A stretch of 5,667 nucleotides of DNA from Elusimicrobiota bacterium (GCA_022703115.1 JAKLEK010000105.1:1-5667), one strand, 5' to 3'. Counted from the stretch's first letter, positions 1 through 5,667 are shown. The notes: generated by a model from the sequence alone, not told the origin. Numbers and translations: made by a program.

Positions 1-77
1 CGGTGTTCCGGGTGCTTATTGCAGTAGCCGGGGCAGCCGGGCAGGTTGTTATGATGGTCGCTGCAGCGGCCTTTCGC
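1..77 (-). repeat. direct repeat copy 2 within the Cys-rich gene (runs off left edge)
   Basis: This is identical to 439-515 over all 77 bases visible, and the match is cut by the window edge, so the true repeat is longer. It encodes the start of a third 8-Cys domain (Cys 229, 239, 243) that restates the first domain rather than the second. Confidence 0.95.
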
Positions 78-749
78 TTCCGCCTCGTCCTCGGGAGTGA
101 CCGCCTCGTCCTGTCCGGCGGATTTATTGCAGCCGTATCCGTTGGGATTCGTTCCGCAGTAGGCCGGTACGTGCTTGCAGGACGGATGCAGCGGGTTCAG
201 CTGGCAGAACATCGGGCAGCCGGGATAGGCATGATGGTCCTTGCAGTACATCGGGCAGCCAGGCGCGTTCGGATTGGTCGCGCAGTTCGCTTTGGCCAGG
301 CCTTCGTCGAAGGCCGCGTCTTCCGTCGCCGCGCTCTTGTCCTTCTTGCAGCCGTTGGCGGTAGGGTACTTCACGCAGTGCATCTTGCAGGCGTGCAGCT
401 GCATATTGTTCCGGCAGTGGAACGGCAGGTCGCAGGAGCGGTGTTCCGGGTGCTTATTGCAGTAGCCGGGGCAGCCGGGCAGGTTGTTATGATGGTCGCT
501 GCAGCGGCCTTTCGCCTCCGAAACCTCGTCCGTCGCGGCGGTTCCCATCGCCTCGGCGTCCGGCGCCGGATTAATGGGCTGGTCCGGCACGGGCTGCGCC
601 TGGGGGCCGGCCTCGGCCGAAAGCTGGTCCGCGGCTACGGCGTCCCTGAGATCGGACGGAACGGCCGTCCTTTTAGGGGAAGTGAGCAGGTAGGTGCTTA
701 TGAGCGCCACCGGCAGTACGAATATTACCGTCTTGAAGATACTCCGCAT
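1..749 (-). CDS. Cys/His-rich repeat protein, exported or membrane-anchored (partial, C-terminus beyond left edge)
   Basis: The visible part is 249 codons from ATG at 749, with no stop before the window edge. The start is supported by AGGAGG at 765-760 (10-nt spacing) and a strong promoter upstream. Residues 1-24 form a basic then hydrophobic signal or signal-anchor segment (MRSIFKTVIFVLP...); I see no clear AxA cleavage site or lipobox. Residues 25-76 are a Pro/Ala/acidic linker. After that come Cys at 83, 93, 97, 106, 112, 121, 125, 134, then 156, 165, 169, 178, 182, 191, 198, 207, then 229, 239, 243. The basic module is C-x8-C, often C-x2-[NHY]-P-x3-[GS]-C, with modules usually joined by x3 (CPGYC, CPMYC, CPMFC). 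Each domain holds four modules and eight Cys, and acidic linkers separate the domains. There is no CxxCH haem motif and no ferredoxin CxxCxxC spacing. Disulfide-stabilised or metal-binding surface repeats are plausible. I do not recognise the family, so function is unknown. Reading frame and architecture are certain; role is not. Confidence 0.85.
   Translation of the reverse strand, partial: MRSIFKTVIFVLPVALISTYLLTSPKRTAVPSDLRDAVAADQLSAEAGPQAQPVPDQPINPAPDAEAMGTAATDEVSEAKGRCSDHHNNLPGCPGYCNKHPEHRSCDLPFHCRNNMQLHACKMHCVKYPTANGCKKDKSAATEDAAFDEGLAKANCATNPNAPGCPMYCKDHHAYPGCPMFCQLNPLHPSCKHVPAYCGTNPNGYGCNKSAGQDEAVTPEDEAEAKGRCSDHHNNLPGCPGYCNKHPEH
439..515 (-). repeat. direct repeat copy 1 (N-terminal copy) within the Cys-rich gene
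   Basis: These 77 bp are identical to positions 1-77 at an offset of 438 bp, which is 146 codons and so in frame. They encode residues from about 78 to 103, including the CSDHHNNLPGCPGYC segment. Identity stops sharply at the 515/516 side, after which only the coded acidic linker is loosely similar. Perfect identity including synonymous positions points to recent duplication or gene conversion. Confidence 0.95.
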
Positions 750-793
750 ATGCGATAGGCCTCCTTGGATGGTCAACGGGAACCGACCCTACT

Positions 794-822
794 AGTATAG
801 TGCGCCGGAGGCGCCGTGTCAA
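794..822 (-). promoter_or_regulatory. sigma70-type promoter for the Cys-rich repeat gene
   Basis: On the minus strand, TTGACA (822-817, perfect -35) is followed by exactly 17 bp and then TATACT (799-794, 5 of 6 to TATAAT). Transcription would start near 787, giving a leader of about 38 nt that carries AGGAGG at 765-760 before the ATG at 749. The spacer contains an inverted repeat, GCGCC-GGA-GGCGC at 802-814, which could be an operator or simply reflect the GC-rich background. Confidence 0.75.
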
Positions 823-873
823 TGATAATTTCCGCCGGTCCTCTCGGGCTACGGAAAATATGTAGAATATAAG
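823..873 (+). promoter_or_regulatory. possible weak promoter region for the flavin-reductase-like gene
   Basis: This A/T-rich patch lies between the divergent genes and contains -10-like hexamers on the plus strand: GATAAT at 824-829 and TAGAAT at 863-868. Neither has a recognisable -35 box at 16-18 bp, so the plus-side promoter is only tentative. It may need an activator, or it may use a different sigma factor. Confidence 0.2.
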
Positions 874-883
874 AAATGCAAGC

Positions 884-893
884 AGGTGAGGAG
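884..893 (+). promoter_or_regulatory. ribosome binding site deciding the GTG start at 900
   Basis: AGGTGAGGAG ends 6 nt before GTG at 900. It lies inside the reading frame that would begin at ATG 876, and that ATG has no Shine-Dalgarno of its own. This favours GTG 900 as the true start. Confidence 0.7.
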
Positions 894-899
894 AACGGC

Positions 900-1430
900 G
901 TGAAAAAAATTTTTCCGCTTTCCAAAGTGCATACGCTTCTGGAATCGGGGCCCGTGATAATGGTAAGCACCCGCTCCGGGGGGCGCATCAACGTCATGCC
1001 GATGTCCTGGCATACGATGCTGGATTTCGACCCGCCGCTGATCGGCTGCGTGATAAGCGGGGACAGCCGCACCGCGGCGATGCTTAAAGCGTCCCGGGAG
1101 TGCGTCATCTGCATCCCCACCCGCGAGATAGCCGACAAGGCCCTGGCTTGCGGAGAGGTTTCCGGCGCGGATACCGATAAATTCGCCAGGTTCGGGCTGA
1201 CCCCGGTTAAAGCTTCCGCGGTCAAGGCGCCGATAGTCGACGAGTGTTACGCGGCCATAGAATGCAGGCTCGCGGACGCGTCCATGTCCGGAAAGTACGA
1301 CCTTTTCGTCCTGAAAGCGGTAAAAGCGTGGGTCGATTCCTCGAAAAAGTTCCCAAAGACCCTGCATCATCGCGGCGGGGGGGCTTTCCTGGTGGCGGGA
1401 AAGACGGTGAAGCTCTCGGCCGTACGCTGA
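900..1430 (+). CDS. flavin reductase-like, FMN-binding split-barrel domain protein
   Basis: The protein is 176 aa from GTG at 900, or 184 aa if ATG 876 were used. The domain fills the whole length and resembles the flavin reductase-like / DIM6-NTAB family: GPVIMVST near residues 17-24, NVMPMSW at 31-37, DPPLIG at 44-49, CVICIP at 68-73, ALACGEVSGADTDKF at 81-95, an E-x-x-AAIECRL segment at 115-124, GKYDLFV at 131-137 and the closing LHHRGGGAF at 155-163. Members of this fold bind FMN and either reduce flavins with NAD(P)H or act as small electron carriers (flavoredoxin). Which of these applies cannot be told from sequence. The protein should be cytosolic, since no signal peptide or membrane segment is visible. 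The histidine kinase gene begins 51 nt downstream on the same strand with no terminator visible between, so co-transcription is likely. The divergent neighbour is the Cys-rich repeat gene. Confidence 0.85.
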   Translation: MKKIFPLSKVHTLLESGPVIMVSTRSGGRINVMPMSWHTMLDFDPPLIGCVISGDSRTAAMLKASRECVICIPTREIADKALACGEVSGADTDKFARFGLTPVKASAVKAPIVDECYAAIECRLADASMSGKYDLFVLKAVKAWVDSSKKFPKTLHHRGGGAFLVAGKTVKLSAVR

Positions 1431-1470
1431 GACGCGCGCGTCCGACGCGGAGGCGTGTCCGGCGGAAAAA

Positions 1471-1478
1471 AGGGGGGA
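1471..1478 (+). promoter_or_regulatory. ribosome binding site deciding the ATG start at 1482
   Basis: The purine run AGGGGGGA lies just upstream of ATG 1482. The in-frame GTG at 1455 would add only a nine-residue, Gly/Lys-rich extension that is itself encoded by the Shine-Dalgarno region, so ATG 1482 is preferred. Confidence 0.6.
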
Positions 1479-1481
1479 AGC

Positions 1482-3020
1482 ATGGCGGATGAGAAAACTG
1501 CGGCTTCGGGGGGCGGCAGGGGGTCGATAGAAGAAACCGGCGCTTATTTCCGTCTTATAGCGGAAAATCTTACCGACATGGTCGCCCTGGTGGATGCGTC
1601 CGGCCGCCGGCTTTACTGCACCCCGAACTACGGCTTCCTGGACGATCCCTCCAGGCTTCCCGGCACCGATTCCTTCAATGATATACATCCCGAGGACAGG
1701 GAACGTATAAAGGACATCTTCTTCGAGACGGTCAGGACCGGCAAAGGCCGCTCCACCCAGTACCGTATGGTGCTGAAGGACGGCAGCGTGCGCCGGATAC
1801 AGTCGCAGGGCGTGGCCATCAAGGGGCCGGACGGTTCGGTAAGCAAGGTCCTGGTGGTTTCCAGGGACGTGACCGAGATGAACGCGGCCGCGGAAAGGCA
1901 GAAGGCCCTGGAGGCCCAGCTCTTCCAGGCCGAGAAACTCAGCGCCCTGGGCAAGACCATTTCCGGGGTGGCCCACGAGCTCAACAACCCGCTTACGGGC
2001 ATAATGGGCTTCTGCCAGCTGCTGCTGCGCGACGATTCGATACAGAACAATTCCCGCCACAGGGAGGACGTCATCACCATCTTCAAGGAGGCCGAGCGCT
2101 GTCAGAAGATCGTCCGCGACCTCACCACCTTCGCCAGGAAGCATAAACCTGAAAAAAAACCGCTGGGGGTGAACGGCCTTCTGGAGGATTCCATCAATCT
2201 CCAGGAATACCAGATGTCTACGCACGGAGTGAAAGTTGAGAAGGACCTTTGCCCGGACCTTCCGAAGATCATGGCCGACCGCCACCAGCTGCAGCAGGTT
2301 TTCGTGAACCTCATGGTCAACGCGCAGGACGCCATGCGCCCGGTGTCCGGAGGTAAAACCCTGTCCGTGAGGACAAGGAAGACGGACGGGACCATCCGGG
2401 TGGAGATAACGGACAACGGTCCTGGGATACCGGAAGAGAACCTGTCCAGGATATTCGAGCCTTTCTTCACCACCAAGGAAGTCGGGAAGGGCACCGGGCT
2501 CGGGCTCTCTCTGTCCTACGGCATAGTGTCGGAGCACGGAGGCAGGATCTGGGCCGAGAACGTTCCGGGCGGCGGGGCCAGGTTCTGCGTGGAAATTCCG
2601 ATAACGGATGTCCGCGACATCCCGGCCGGTAAAGGCGAAGGCAGGGCCGGGGTGTTCCGCGAAGGTCAGCGTATCCTGATCGTGGACGACGAAGAGCAGA
2701 TAATAAAACTCGTGGTCAGGGCGTGCGGACTGCTGAACCTCTCTTCCGATACCGCGCGCGATCCGGCCACCGCGCGCAGAAAGATCGCGGCCGGAAACTA
2801 TGACTGCGTTTTGTGCGATTATCGTCTTCCCGGACAGAACGGCGCCGAACTGTTCCAGTGGGCGGTCGCCGCGCGCCCCGAACTTAAGAAGGCCTGGGTC
2901 CTGATGACCGGCTCCACCGGGAGCGACGATCTGGACGATATATGCTGTCCGGTCCTGAAAAAACCGTTCTCTCTGGAAGCTTTGGAGGAAGCGCTGGGCT
3001 CGGTCCTCAAAAGGGCCTGA
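1482..3020 (+). CDS. hybrid sensor histidine kinase (PAS-HisKA-HATPase_c-REC)
   Basis: The protein is 512 aa from ATG 1482. A PAS domain occupies about residues 20-133 and ends in the usual VSRDVTEMN exit. A short helical linker (134-157) leads to HisKA with the H-box AHELNNPL, phospho-acceptor His165. The HATPase_c domain shows the N-box NLMVNAQDA (Asn280), G1 box DNGPGI (311-316), F-box FEPFFTTK (325-332) and G2 box GTGLGLS (337-343). A C-terminal receiver domain (about 396-510) has the acidic pair D402/D403, phospho-acceptor D446, T476 and K494. All catalytic positions are intact. No transmembrane or extracellular segment exists, so it should sense a cytosolic signal through the PAS domain; the ligand or cofactor is unknown. 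No Hpt or DNA-binding output domain is present and no response regulator gene is in the window, so partners must be encoded elsewhere. It follows the flavin-reductase-like gene closely, which is compatible with redox sensing but does not prove it. Confidence 0.95.
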   Translation: MADEKTAASGGGRGSIEETGAYFRLIAENLTDMVALVDASGRRLYCTPNYGFLDDPSRLPGTDSFNDIHPEDRERIKDIFFETVRTGKGRSTQYRMVLKDGSVRRIQSQGVAIKGPDGSVSKVLVVSRDVTEMNAAAERQKALEAQLFQAEKLSALGKTISGVAHELNNPLTGIMGFCQLLLRDDSIQNNSRHREDVITIFKEAERCQKIVRDLTTFARKHKPEKKPLGVNGLLEDSINLQEYQMSTHGVKVEKDLCPDLPKIMADRHQLQQVFVNLMVNAQDAMRPVSGGKTLSVRTRKTDGTIRVEITDNGPGIPEENLSRIFEPFFTTKEVGKGTGLGLSLSYGIVSEHGGRIWAENVPGGGARFCVEIPITDVRDIPAGKGEGRAGVFREGQRILIVDDEEQIIKLVVRACGLLNLSSDTARDPATARRKIAAGNYDCVLCDYRLPGQNGAELFQWAVAARPELKKAWVLMTGSTGSDDLDDICCPVLKKPFSLEALEEALGSVLKRA

Positions 3021-3024
3021 GCGA

Positions 3025-3044
3025 GGCGGCCTGTTACGGCCGCC
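3025..3044. terminator. GC-rich hairpin between convergent genes, possible bidirectional terminator
   Basis: GGCGGCC (3025-3031) and GGCCGCC (3038-3044) form a perfect 7-bp stem around a 6-base loop, TGTTAC. It sits across the 13-nt gap between the kinase stop (3020) and the SGNH stop (3036-3034), overlapping the end of the latter. There is no T-tract on either side, so if it terminates it is a weak or factor-assisted terminator. Confidence 0.35.
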
Positions 3045-4026
3045 CGCCTTCCCAGGGCCTGTCCTTGAGCAGCCTGCCGGCCAGGAAGCCGGCCATGAGT
3101 TCGTGCCCTTTGACGTTGGGATGCGGGTCCCCGCGCATGGCCCACAGCGACGGGGCGTCCTCGTTCTTCAGCGCGTCGTAGAGGTCCAGCCAGGAATATC
3201 CCATAGGGACCGCCGTTTCCCTTACCATGTCGTGGGCGAAGAGGAACGGATAATCCTTCAGGTTGTGTATATCCGGTATCATCGCCAGCATAAGGCGTAT
3301 CTTCCGGCCGCGGCAGTAGGCGGCGAGCCTGTCCAGTTCCGAAACGCAGACCGGCCAGCCCGGGTTCTTCTCCGAATAAAGGTCCCTGTAATAGTCCGCG
3401 TAGGTCTCCTTTATCCCCGCGGCCCTGATCCCCTGCTGGTAGCGAGACCAGAGCAGGACCGCCAGCTGGGAGTTCCGCAGCACAGGGTTCTCCTTTATCT
3501 CGATCGTCTGCGGATCGTTGATGAAGAAGGTCAGGACCACCATATCCGGGTCCAGGACGGCGTATTTCGACAGGAAAGACCGCACTTCGCGCTGTGTGTT
3601 GTAGTTCCCGATGCCGGCGTTTATCACCTCCACCTTCATGGGACCGGCGCGGCCTTCCAGCGCTTTTTCCGTAAGCCGCGCGAAGGTCCGGTCCTCCGGC
3701 ACGCCCCAGCCCAGAGTTATGGAGCTTCCGAGCACTATTATGCGGTATACGCCCTTCGGCTTGGGGACGGCGTATTCGCGGTCTCGCAGGCCCAGGGAAT
3801 TTATCGTGATATCCACGTTCTGCAGCCGCGCCTCGCGGCCGGGGATATGCTCGATGCCGATGGCCGGATCGGCGCTTTTTCGCTTCAGCAGGCGGCTGTA
3901 CTTCCACATCTCGATGTCGTAGTTCTCGCCGTTCATGTTGTACAGCCTGAGGGCCCCTTCCAGGACCCCGGCGGCCGCGGCGAAGGCCAGCAGGGAGACC
4001 AGTATATTCAGCAGCAGTTTTTTCAT
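3034..4026 (-). CDS. membrane-anchored SGNH-hydrolase-like protein of an MBOAT cassette
   Basis: The protein is 330 aa. Residues 3-24 form a hydrophobic signal anchor or signal peptide, placing the rest outside the cytoplasmic membrane. SGNH blocks are visible in order: VLGSSITLGWG at 98-108 (block I, Ser102 the likely nucleophile, with the usual GDS Asp replaced by Ser101), INAGIGNYN at 135-143 (block II, Gly138), FFINDP at 167-172 (block III, Asn170), and GDPHPNVKGH at 299-308 (block V, Asp300 and His302). The catalytic set therefore appears complete. SGNH proteins beside MBOAT genes (AlgJ/AlgX-like, PatB-like, and by topology DltD) act on or pass acyl groups to exported glycans or polymers; this role is inferred here from context. 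The start ATG at 4026 lies 16 nt after the MBOAT stop, with GGAG about 10 nt upstream, so it is co-transcribed and probably the last gene of the visible operon. Confidence 0.85.
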   Translation of the reverse strand: MKKLLLNILVSLLAFAAAAGVLEGALRLYNMNGENYDIEMWKYSRLLKRKSADPAIGIEHIPGREARLQNVDITINSLGLRDREYAVPKPKGVYRIIVLGSSITLGWGVPEDRTFARLTEKALEGRAGPMKVEVINAGIGNYNTQREVRSFLSKYAVLDPDMVVLTFFINDPQTIEIKENPVLRNSQLAVLLWSRYQQGIRAAGIKETYADYYRDLYSEKNPGWPVCVSELDRLAAYCRGRKIRLMLAMIPDIHNLKDYPFLFAHDMVRETAVPMGYSWLDLYDALKNEDAPSLWAMRGDPHPNVKGHELMAGFLAGRLLKDRPWEGGRP

Positions 4027-4042
4027 CGTGTCTTCGCTCCGT

Positions 4043-5461
4043 TCAGAACTGGAAATAGATGAACTCCTGCGCCTCTTTCGCTCCGAAGATGACCAGCAGG
4101 CAGGAGCAGAGAAAATAGAAAGCGGCGCGGGCCGGGACCGGCGCCCTGTACACGGCCATCAGGTCCCCGCGCTTCGCCTGCCAGAACTGCGCCGCCGCGG
4201 GTACCGCCAGGAAGAAGGCGAGCTTCATGAAGGTCCCGGCCGCCGGAGCGCTTCCCGCCGAGGCGAGAGCGCGCAGGACCGAGAAGGCCGAGCTCACCGA
4301 GCCGGCCCGGAACAGCACCCAGCCCAGGCAGAGCGCGTGAAAGAAGACGAGCACGGCCAGCGCGCGCCGCAGCGGAGCGGCGGCCGCGCCGCCCGGTTTC
4401 GGCAGCAGGGCGAGATGGGGGCGGGCCAGCCTGTATCCCGCCGCCAGCGCTCCGTGATAGGCGCCCCAGAGGACGAAGGTCCACGCGGCTCCGTGCCAGA
4501 GCCCGCACAGCGTGAAGGTCAGCAGCGCGGCCGCCGCCGCGCTCCGGTTCCCGAACCCGCGCATGGCCATGGCCGCGGGCATGAATACGTAGTCCCGCAG
4601 CCAGGAGGAAAGTGAGATGTGCCAGCGTTCCCAGAACTCCACGGCGTTGGAAGAGAGATAGGGCAGCCTGAAATTGTCCGCTATATCGAAACCGAGCAGG
4701 CGGCAGACCCCCTTGGCGATGTTCGAATAACCGTCGAAGTCGAAGTAGAGCTGGAAGGCGAAAGCGTATACGCCGGCCAGCGCCGCGGCGCCCGCCGCCT
4801 CCCCGCCGGAGAAGACCGGTCCCGAGATGCGCGCCAGGTTGTCCGCTATGAAGACCTTCTCGAAGACGCCCCAGAACACGAGATGCAGGCCCTCGCCCGC
4901 CCAGCCGGGCCTCCGCCCGCCGGCGCGGGAGAGCTGCGGCAGCAGGTCCGCGGCCCTTACTATCGGCCCGGCCGCGATCAGAGGGAAGAACGTCACGAAC
5001 AGGGCGTAGTCCAGGAAGTCGTCCGTCGCTTCCAGCCTGCCGCTGTAAACGTCCAGCGTGTAGCTCAGGGTCCTGAACGTGTAGAAAGATATCCCCAGCG
5101 GCAGGACCAGGTCCAGCGCCGGGGCGCTCGCGTGGAAGCCGAAGGTTCCCAGCAGGTCCGCCAGGCCGGCGGCGAAGAAATTGAAATATTTGAAGAAGCC
5201 GAGGATCGAAAGGTTCACCGCCAGGCTGGTCAGCAGCAGGCGCTTCCTTACGGAGTCGTCGGAAGACGCGCGCATGCCCAGCGCGCAGAGGTAGTCGGTG
5301 CCGGCGGATACGAACAACAACGGCAGGAAGCGCCAGTCCCAGGCCGCGTAGAACAGGCAGCTTGCCGCCAGCAGGCCGAGGTTGCGCGGCCTGCGGCCCG
5401 GAGCGAAGCTCGCCAGGAAGGCGGCCGCGGTTATGGCCGCGAGGTTCAGAGGCGTGAACAT
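4043..5461 (-). CDS. MBOAT-family O-acyltransferase (AlgI/DltB-like), integral membrane
   Basis: The protein is 472 aa, close to the usual length for AlgI-type MBOAT enzymes, with about ten hydrophobic segments along its length. Signature stretches include FFKYFNFF (89-96), PLGISFYTFRTLSY (121-134), FFPLIAAGPIVRA (158-170), QLYFDFDGYSNIAKG (237-251), FRLPYLSSNAVEFWERWHISLS (264-285) and CGLWHGAAWTFVLWGAYHG (319-337). His281 and His323 match the two conserved MBOAT histidines, the latter being the catalytic one in the family. The C-terminal EFIYFQF tail is also typical. The enzyme would move an acyl group from a cytosolic carrier through the membrane to an acceptor outside. Its start lies 1 nt after the stop of an acyl carrier protein gene (TGA-A-ATG), which suggests translational coupling and that the carrier is the donor, as DltC is for DltB. 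The acyl group and acceptor are unknown, so I give no gene symbol. Confidence 0.95.
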   Translation of the reverse strand: MFTPLNLAAITAAAFLASFAPGRRPRNLGLLAASCLFYAAWDWRFLPLLFVSAGTDYLCALGMRASSDDSVRKRLLLTSLAVNLSILGFFKYFNFFAAGLADLLGTFGFHASAPALDLVLPLGISFYTFRTLSYTLDVYSGRLEATDDFLDYALFVTFFPLIAAGPIVRAADLLPQLSRAGGRRPGWAGEGLHLVFWGVFEKVFIADNLARISGPVFSGGEAAGAAALAGVYAFAFQLYFDFDGYSNIAKGVCRLLGFDIADNFRLPYLSSNAVEFWERWHISLSSWLRDYVFMPAAMAMRGFGNRSAAAAALLTFTLCGLWHGAAWTFVLWGAYHGALAAGYRLARPHLALLPKPGGAAAAPLRRALAVLVFFHALCLGWVLFRAGSVSSAFSVLRALASAGSAPAAGTFMKLAFFLAVPAAAQFWQAKRGDLMAVYRAPVPARAAFYFLCSCLLVIFGAKEAQEFIYFQF

Positions 5462-5462
5462 T

Positions 5463-5667
5463 TCAGCCGGCCGCCTTCTTCTCCAGGCAGGCGGCTATGT
5501 CGCCCACGTTCCTGAAAGAGAGCAGTTCCTTCTGCGAGAACCGCACGCCGAAGCGCGCCTCGATGGCCAGCACCAGGGTCACATGCGAGAACGAATCCCA
5601 TCCGTCCACGTCCGCCGCGGCGGTCTCCGGCGCGACGATGAGGCTGTCGTCGCCGAAGACCCGGCGG
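5463..5667 (-). CDS. acyl carrier protein (partial, N-terminus beyond right edge)
   Basis: The C-terminal 67 residues and the stop are visible. The segment DVDGWDSFSHVTLVLAIEARF matches the phosphopantetheine site of carrier proteins, with Ser25 of the visible part (in WDSFSHV) as the attachment residue. It is followed by the typical FSQKELLSFRNVGDIAACLE helices III and IV. The first in-frame codon is at 5666-5664. Only a short N-terminal helix should be missing if this is a free-standing ACP of about 80 aa, but fusion to an upstream domain cannot be excluded. It probably carries the acyl group used by the adjacent MBOAT. Carrier proteins with this WDS-type motif are often found in small operons with an adenylating or FkbH-like loading enzyme, which would lie beyond the window edge. 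Confidence 0.88.
   Translation of the reverse strand, partial: RRVFGDDSLIVAPETAAADVDGWDSFSHVTLVLAIEARFGVRFSQKELLSFRNVGDIAACLEKKAAG

Noticed and set aside
1..515. CRISPR array or mobile element explaining the repeats at 1-77 and 439-515
   Set aside because: There are only two copies 438 bp apart, in frame inside a coding gene, with no inverted ends, spacers or transposase.
1..749. Multihaem cytochrome c or ferredoxin for the Cys-rich protein
   Set aside because: There is no CxxCH motif and no CxxCxxC cluster spacing. The Cys are separated mainly by 8 and 3 residues.
3..758. A 251-codon plus-strand open frame with internal repeats
   Set aside because: It is the antisense mirror of the Cys-rich gene. 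Its repeat merely reflects the 77-bp duplication, it has no plausible start signal, and its Arg/Val/Ala composition is typical of shadow frames.
876..899. ATG at 876 as the start of the flavin-reductase-like protein
   Set aside because: It lacks a Shine-Dalgarno, and its first codons contain the strong ribosome binding site for GTG 900, after which family-like sequence begins.
849..2537. A 562-codon minus-strand open frame across the flavin-reductase-like and kinase genes
   Set aside because: It runs antisense to two genes with clear family motifs, shows no recognisable domain, and is His/Arg/Gly-rich as expected from antisense GC-rich DNA.
3103..4062. Plus-strand open frame opposite the SGNH gene
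   Set aside because: The minus-strand frame has a signal anchor and a complete set of SGNH blocks. The plus frame has no motif and no ribosome binding site.
4619..5515. Plus-strand 298-codon open frame opposite the MBOAT gene
   Set aside because: The composition is Glu/Arg/Gln-rich with no domain, and the opposite strand is an unambiguous MBOAT enzyme.

Overview
The window is GC-rich. Its codon choice mixes GC-rich codons with frequent ATA (Ile) and AGG (Arg). It reads as bacterial chromosome from an environmental, probably Gram-negative-type lineage. The style is reminiscent of Elusimicrobiota or Deltaproteobacteria-like genomes, but this is an impression and no marker gene is present to settle it. 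No RNA gene, CRISPR array, transposase or integrase is visible.

Left region (1-899): a minus-strand gene, open at the left edge, encodes an exported or membrane-anchored protein extremely rich in Cys and His. It is built from repeated C-x8-C modules. Four modules form an 8-Cys domain of 52 residues, domains recur every 73 residues, and a pair of domains recurs every 146 residues. The pair is duplicated with 77 bp of perfect DNA identity. I do not recognise the family. It has a near-consensus promoter (TTGACA, 17 bp, TATACT) and a good Shine-Dalgarno. This is the most novel item in the window.

Middle region (900-3020): diverging from that gene is a probable two-gene plus-strand unit. The first gene is a flavin-reductase-like FMN-binding split-barrel protein. 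The second is a soluble hybrid histidine kinase (PAS, HisKA, HATPase, receiver) with all key residues present. Both have upstream in-frame codons, but well-placed ribosome binding sites favour the internal starts at 900 and 1482.

Right region (3034-5667): a convergent minus-strand operon, open at the right edge, is transcribed as acyl carrier protein (partial), MBOAT O-acyltransferase, SGNH-hydrolase-like protein. The spacing is very tight (1 nt and 16 nt). The set looks like a compact acyl-transfer cassette: an ACP-bound acyl group would be passed by the membrane MBOAT to an extracytoplasmic polymer or glycan, with the anchored SGNH protein completing or assisting the transfer, by analogy with Dlt, Alg and Pat systems. 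The substrate cannot be read from the sequence. The two opposing units meet at a 13-nt gap containing a 7-bp GC hairpin.

The Cys-rich protein, the flavin-binding protein and the PAS kinase may share a redox or metal theme, but that link rests only on adjacency.
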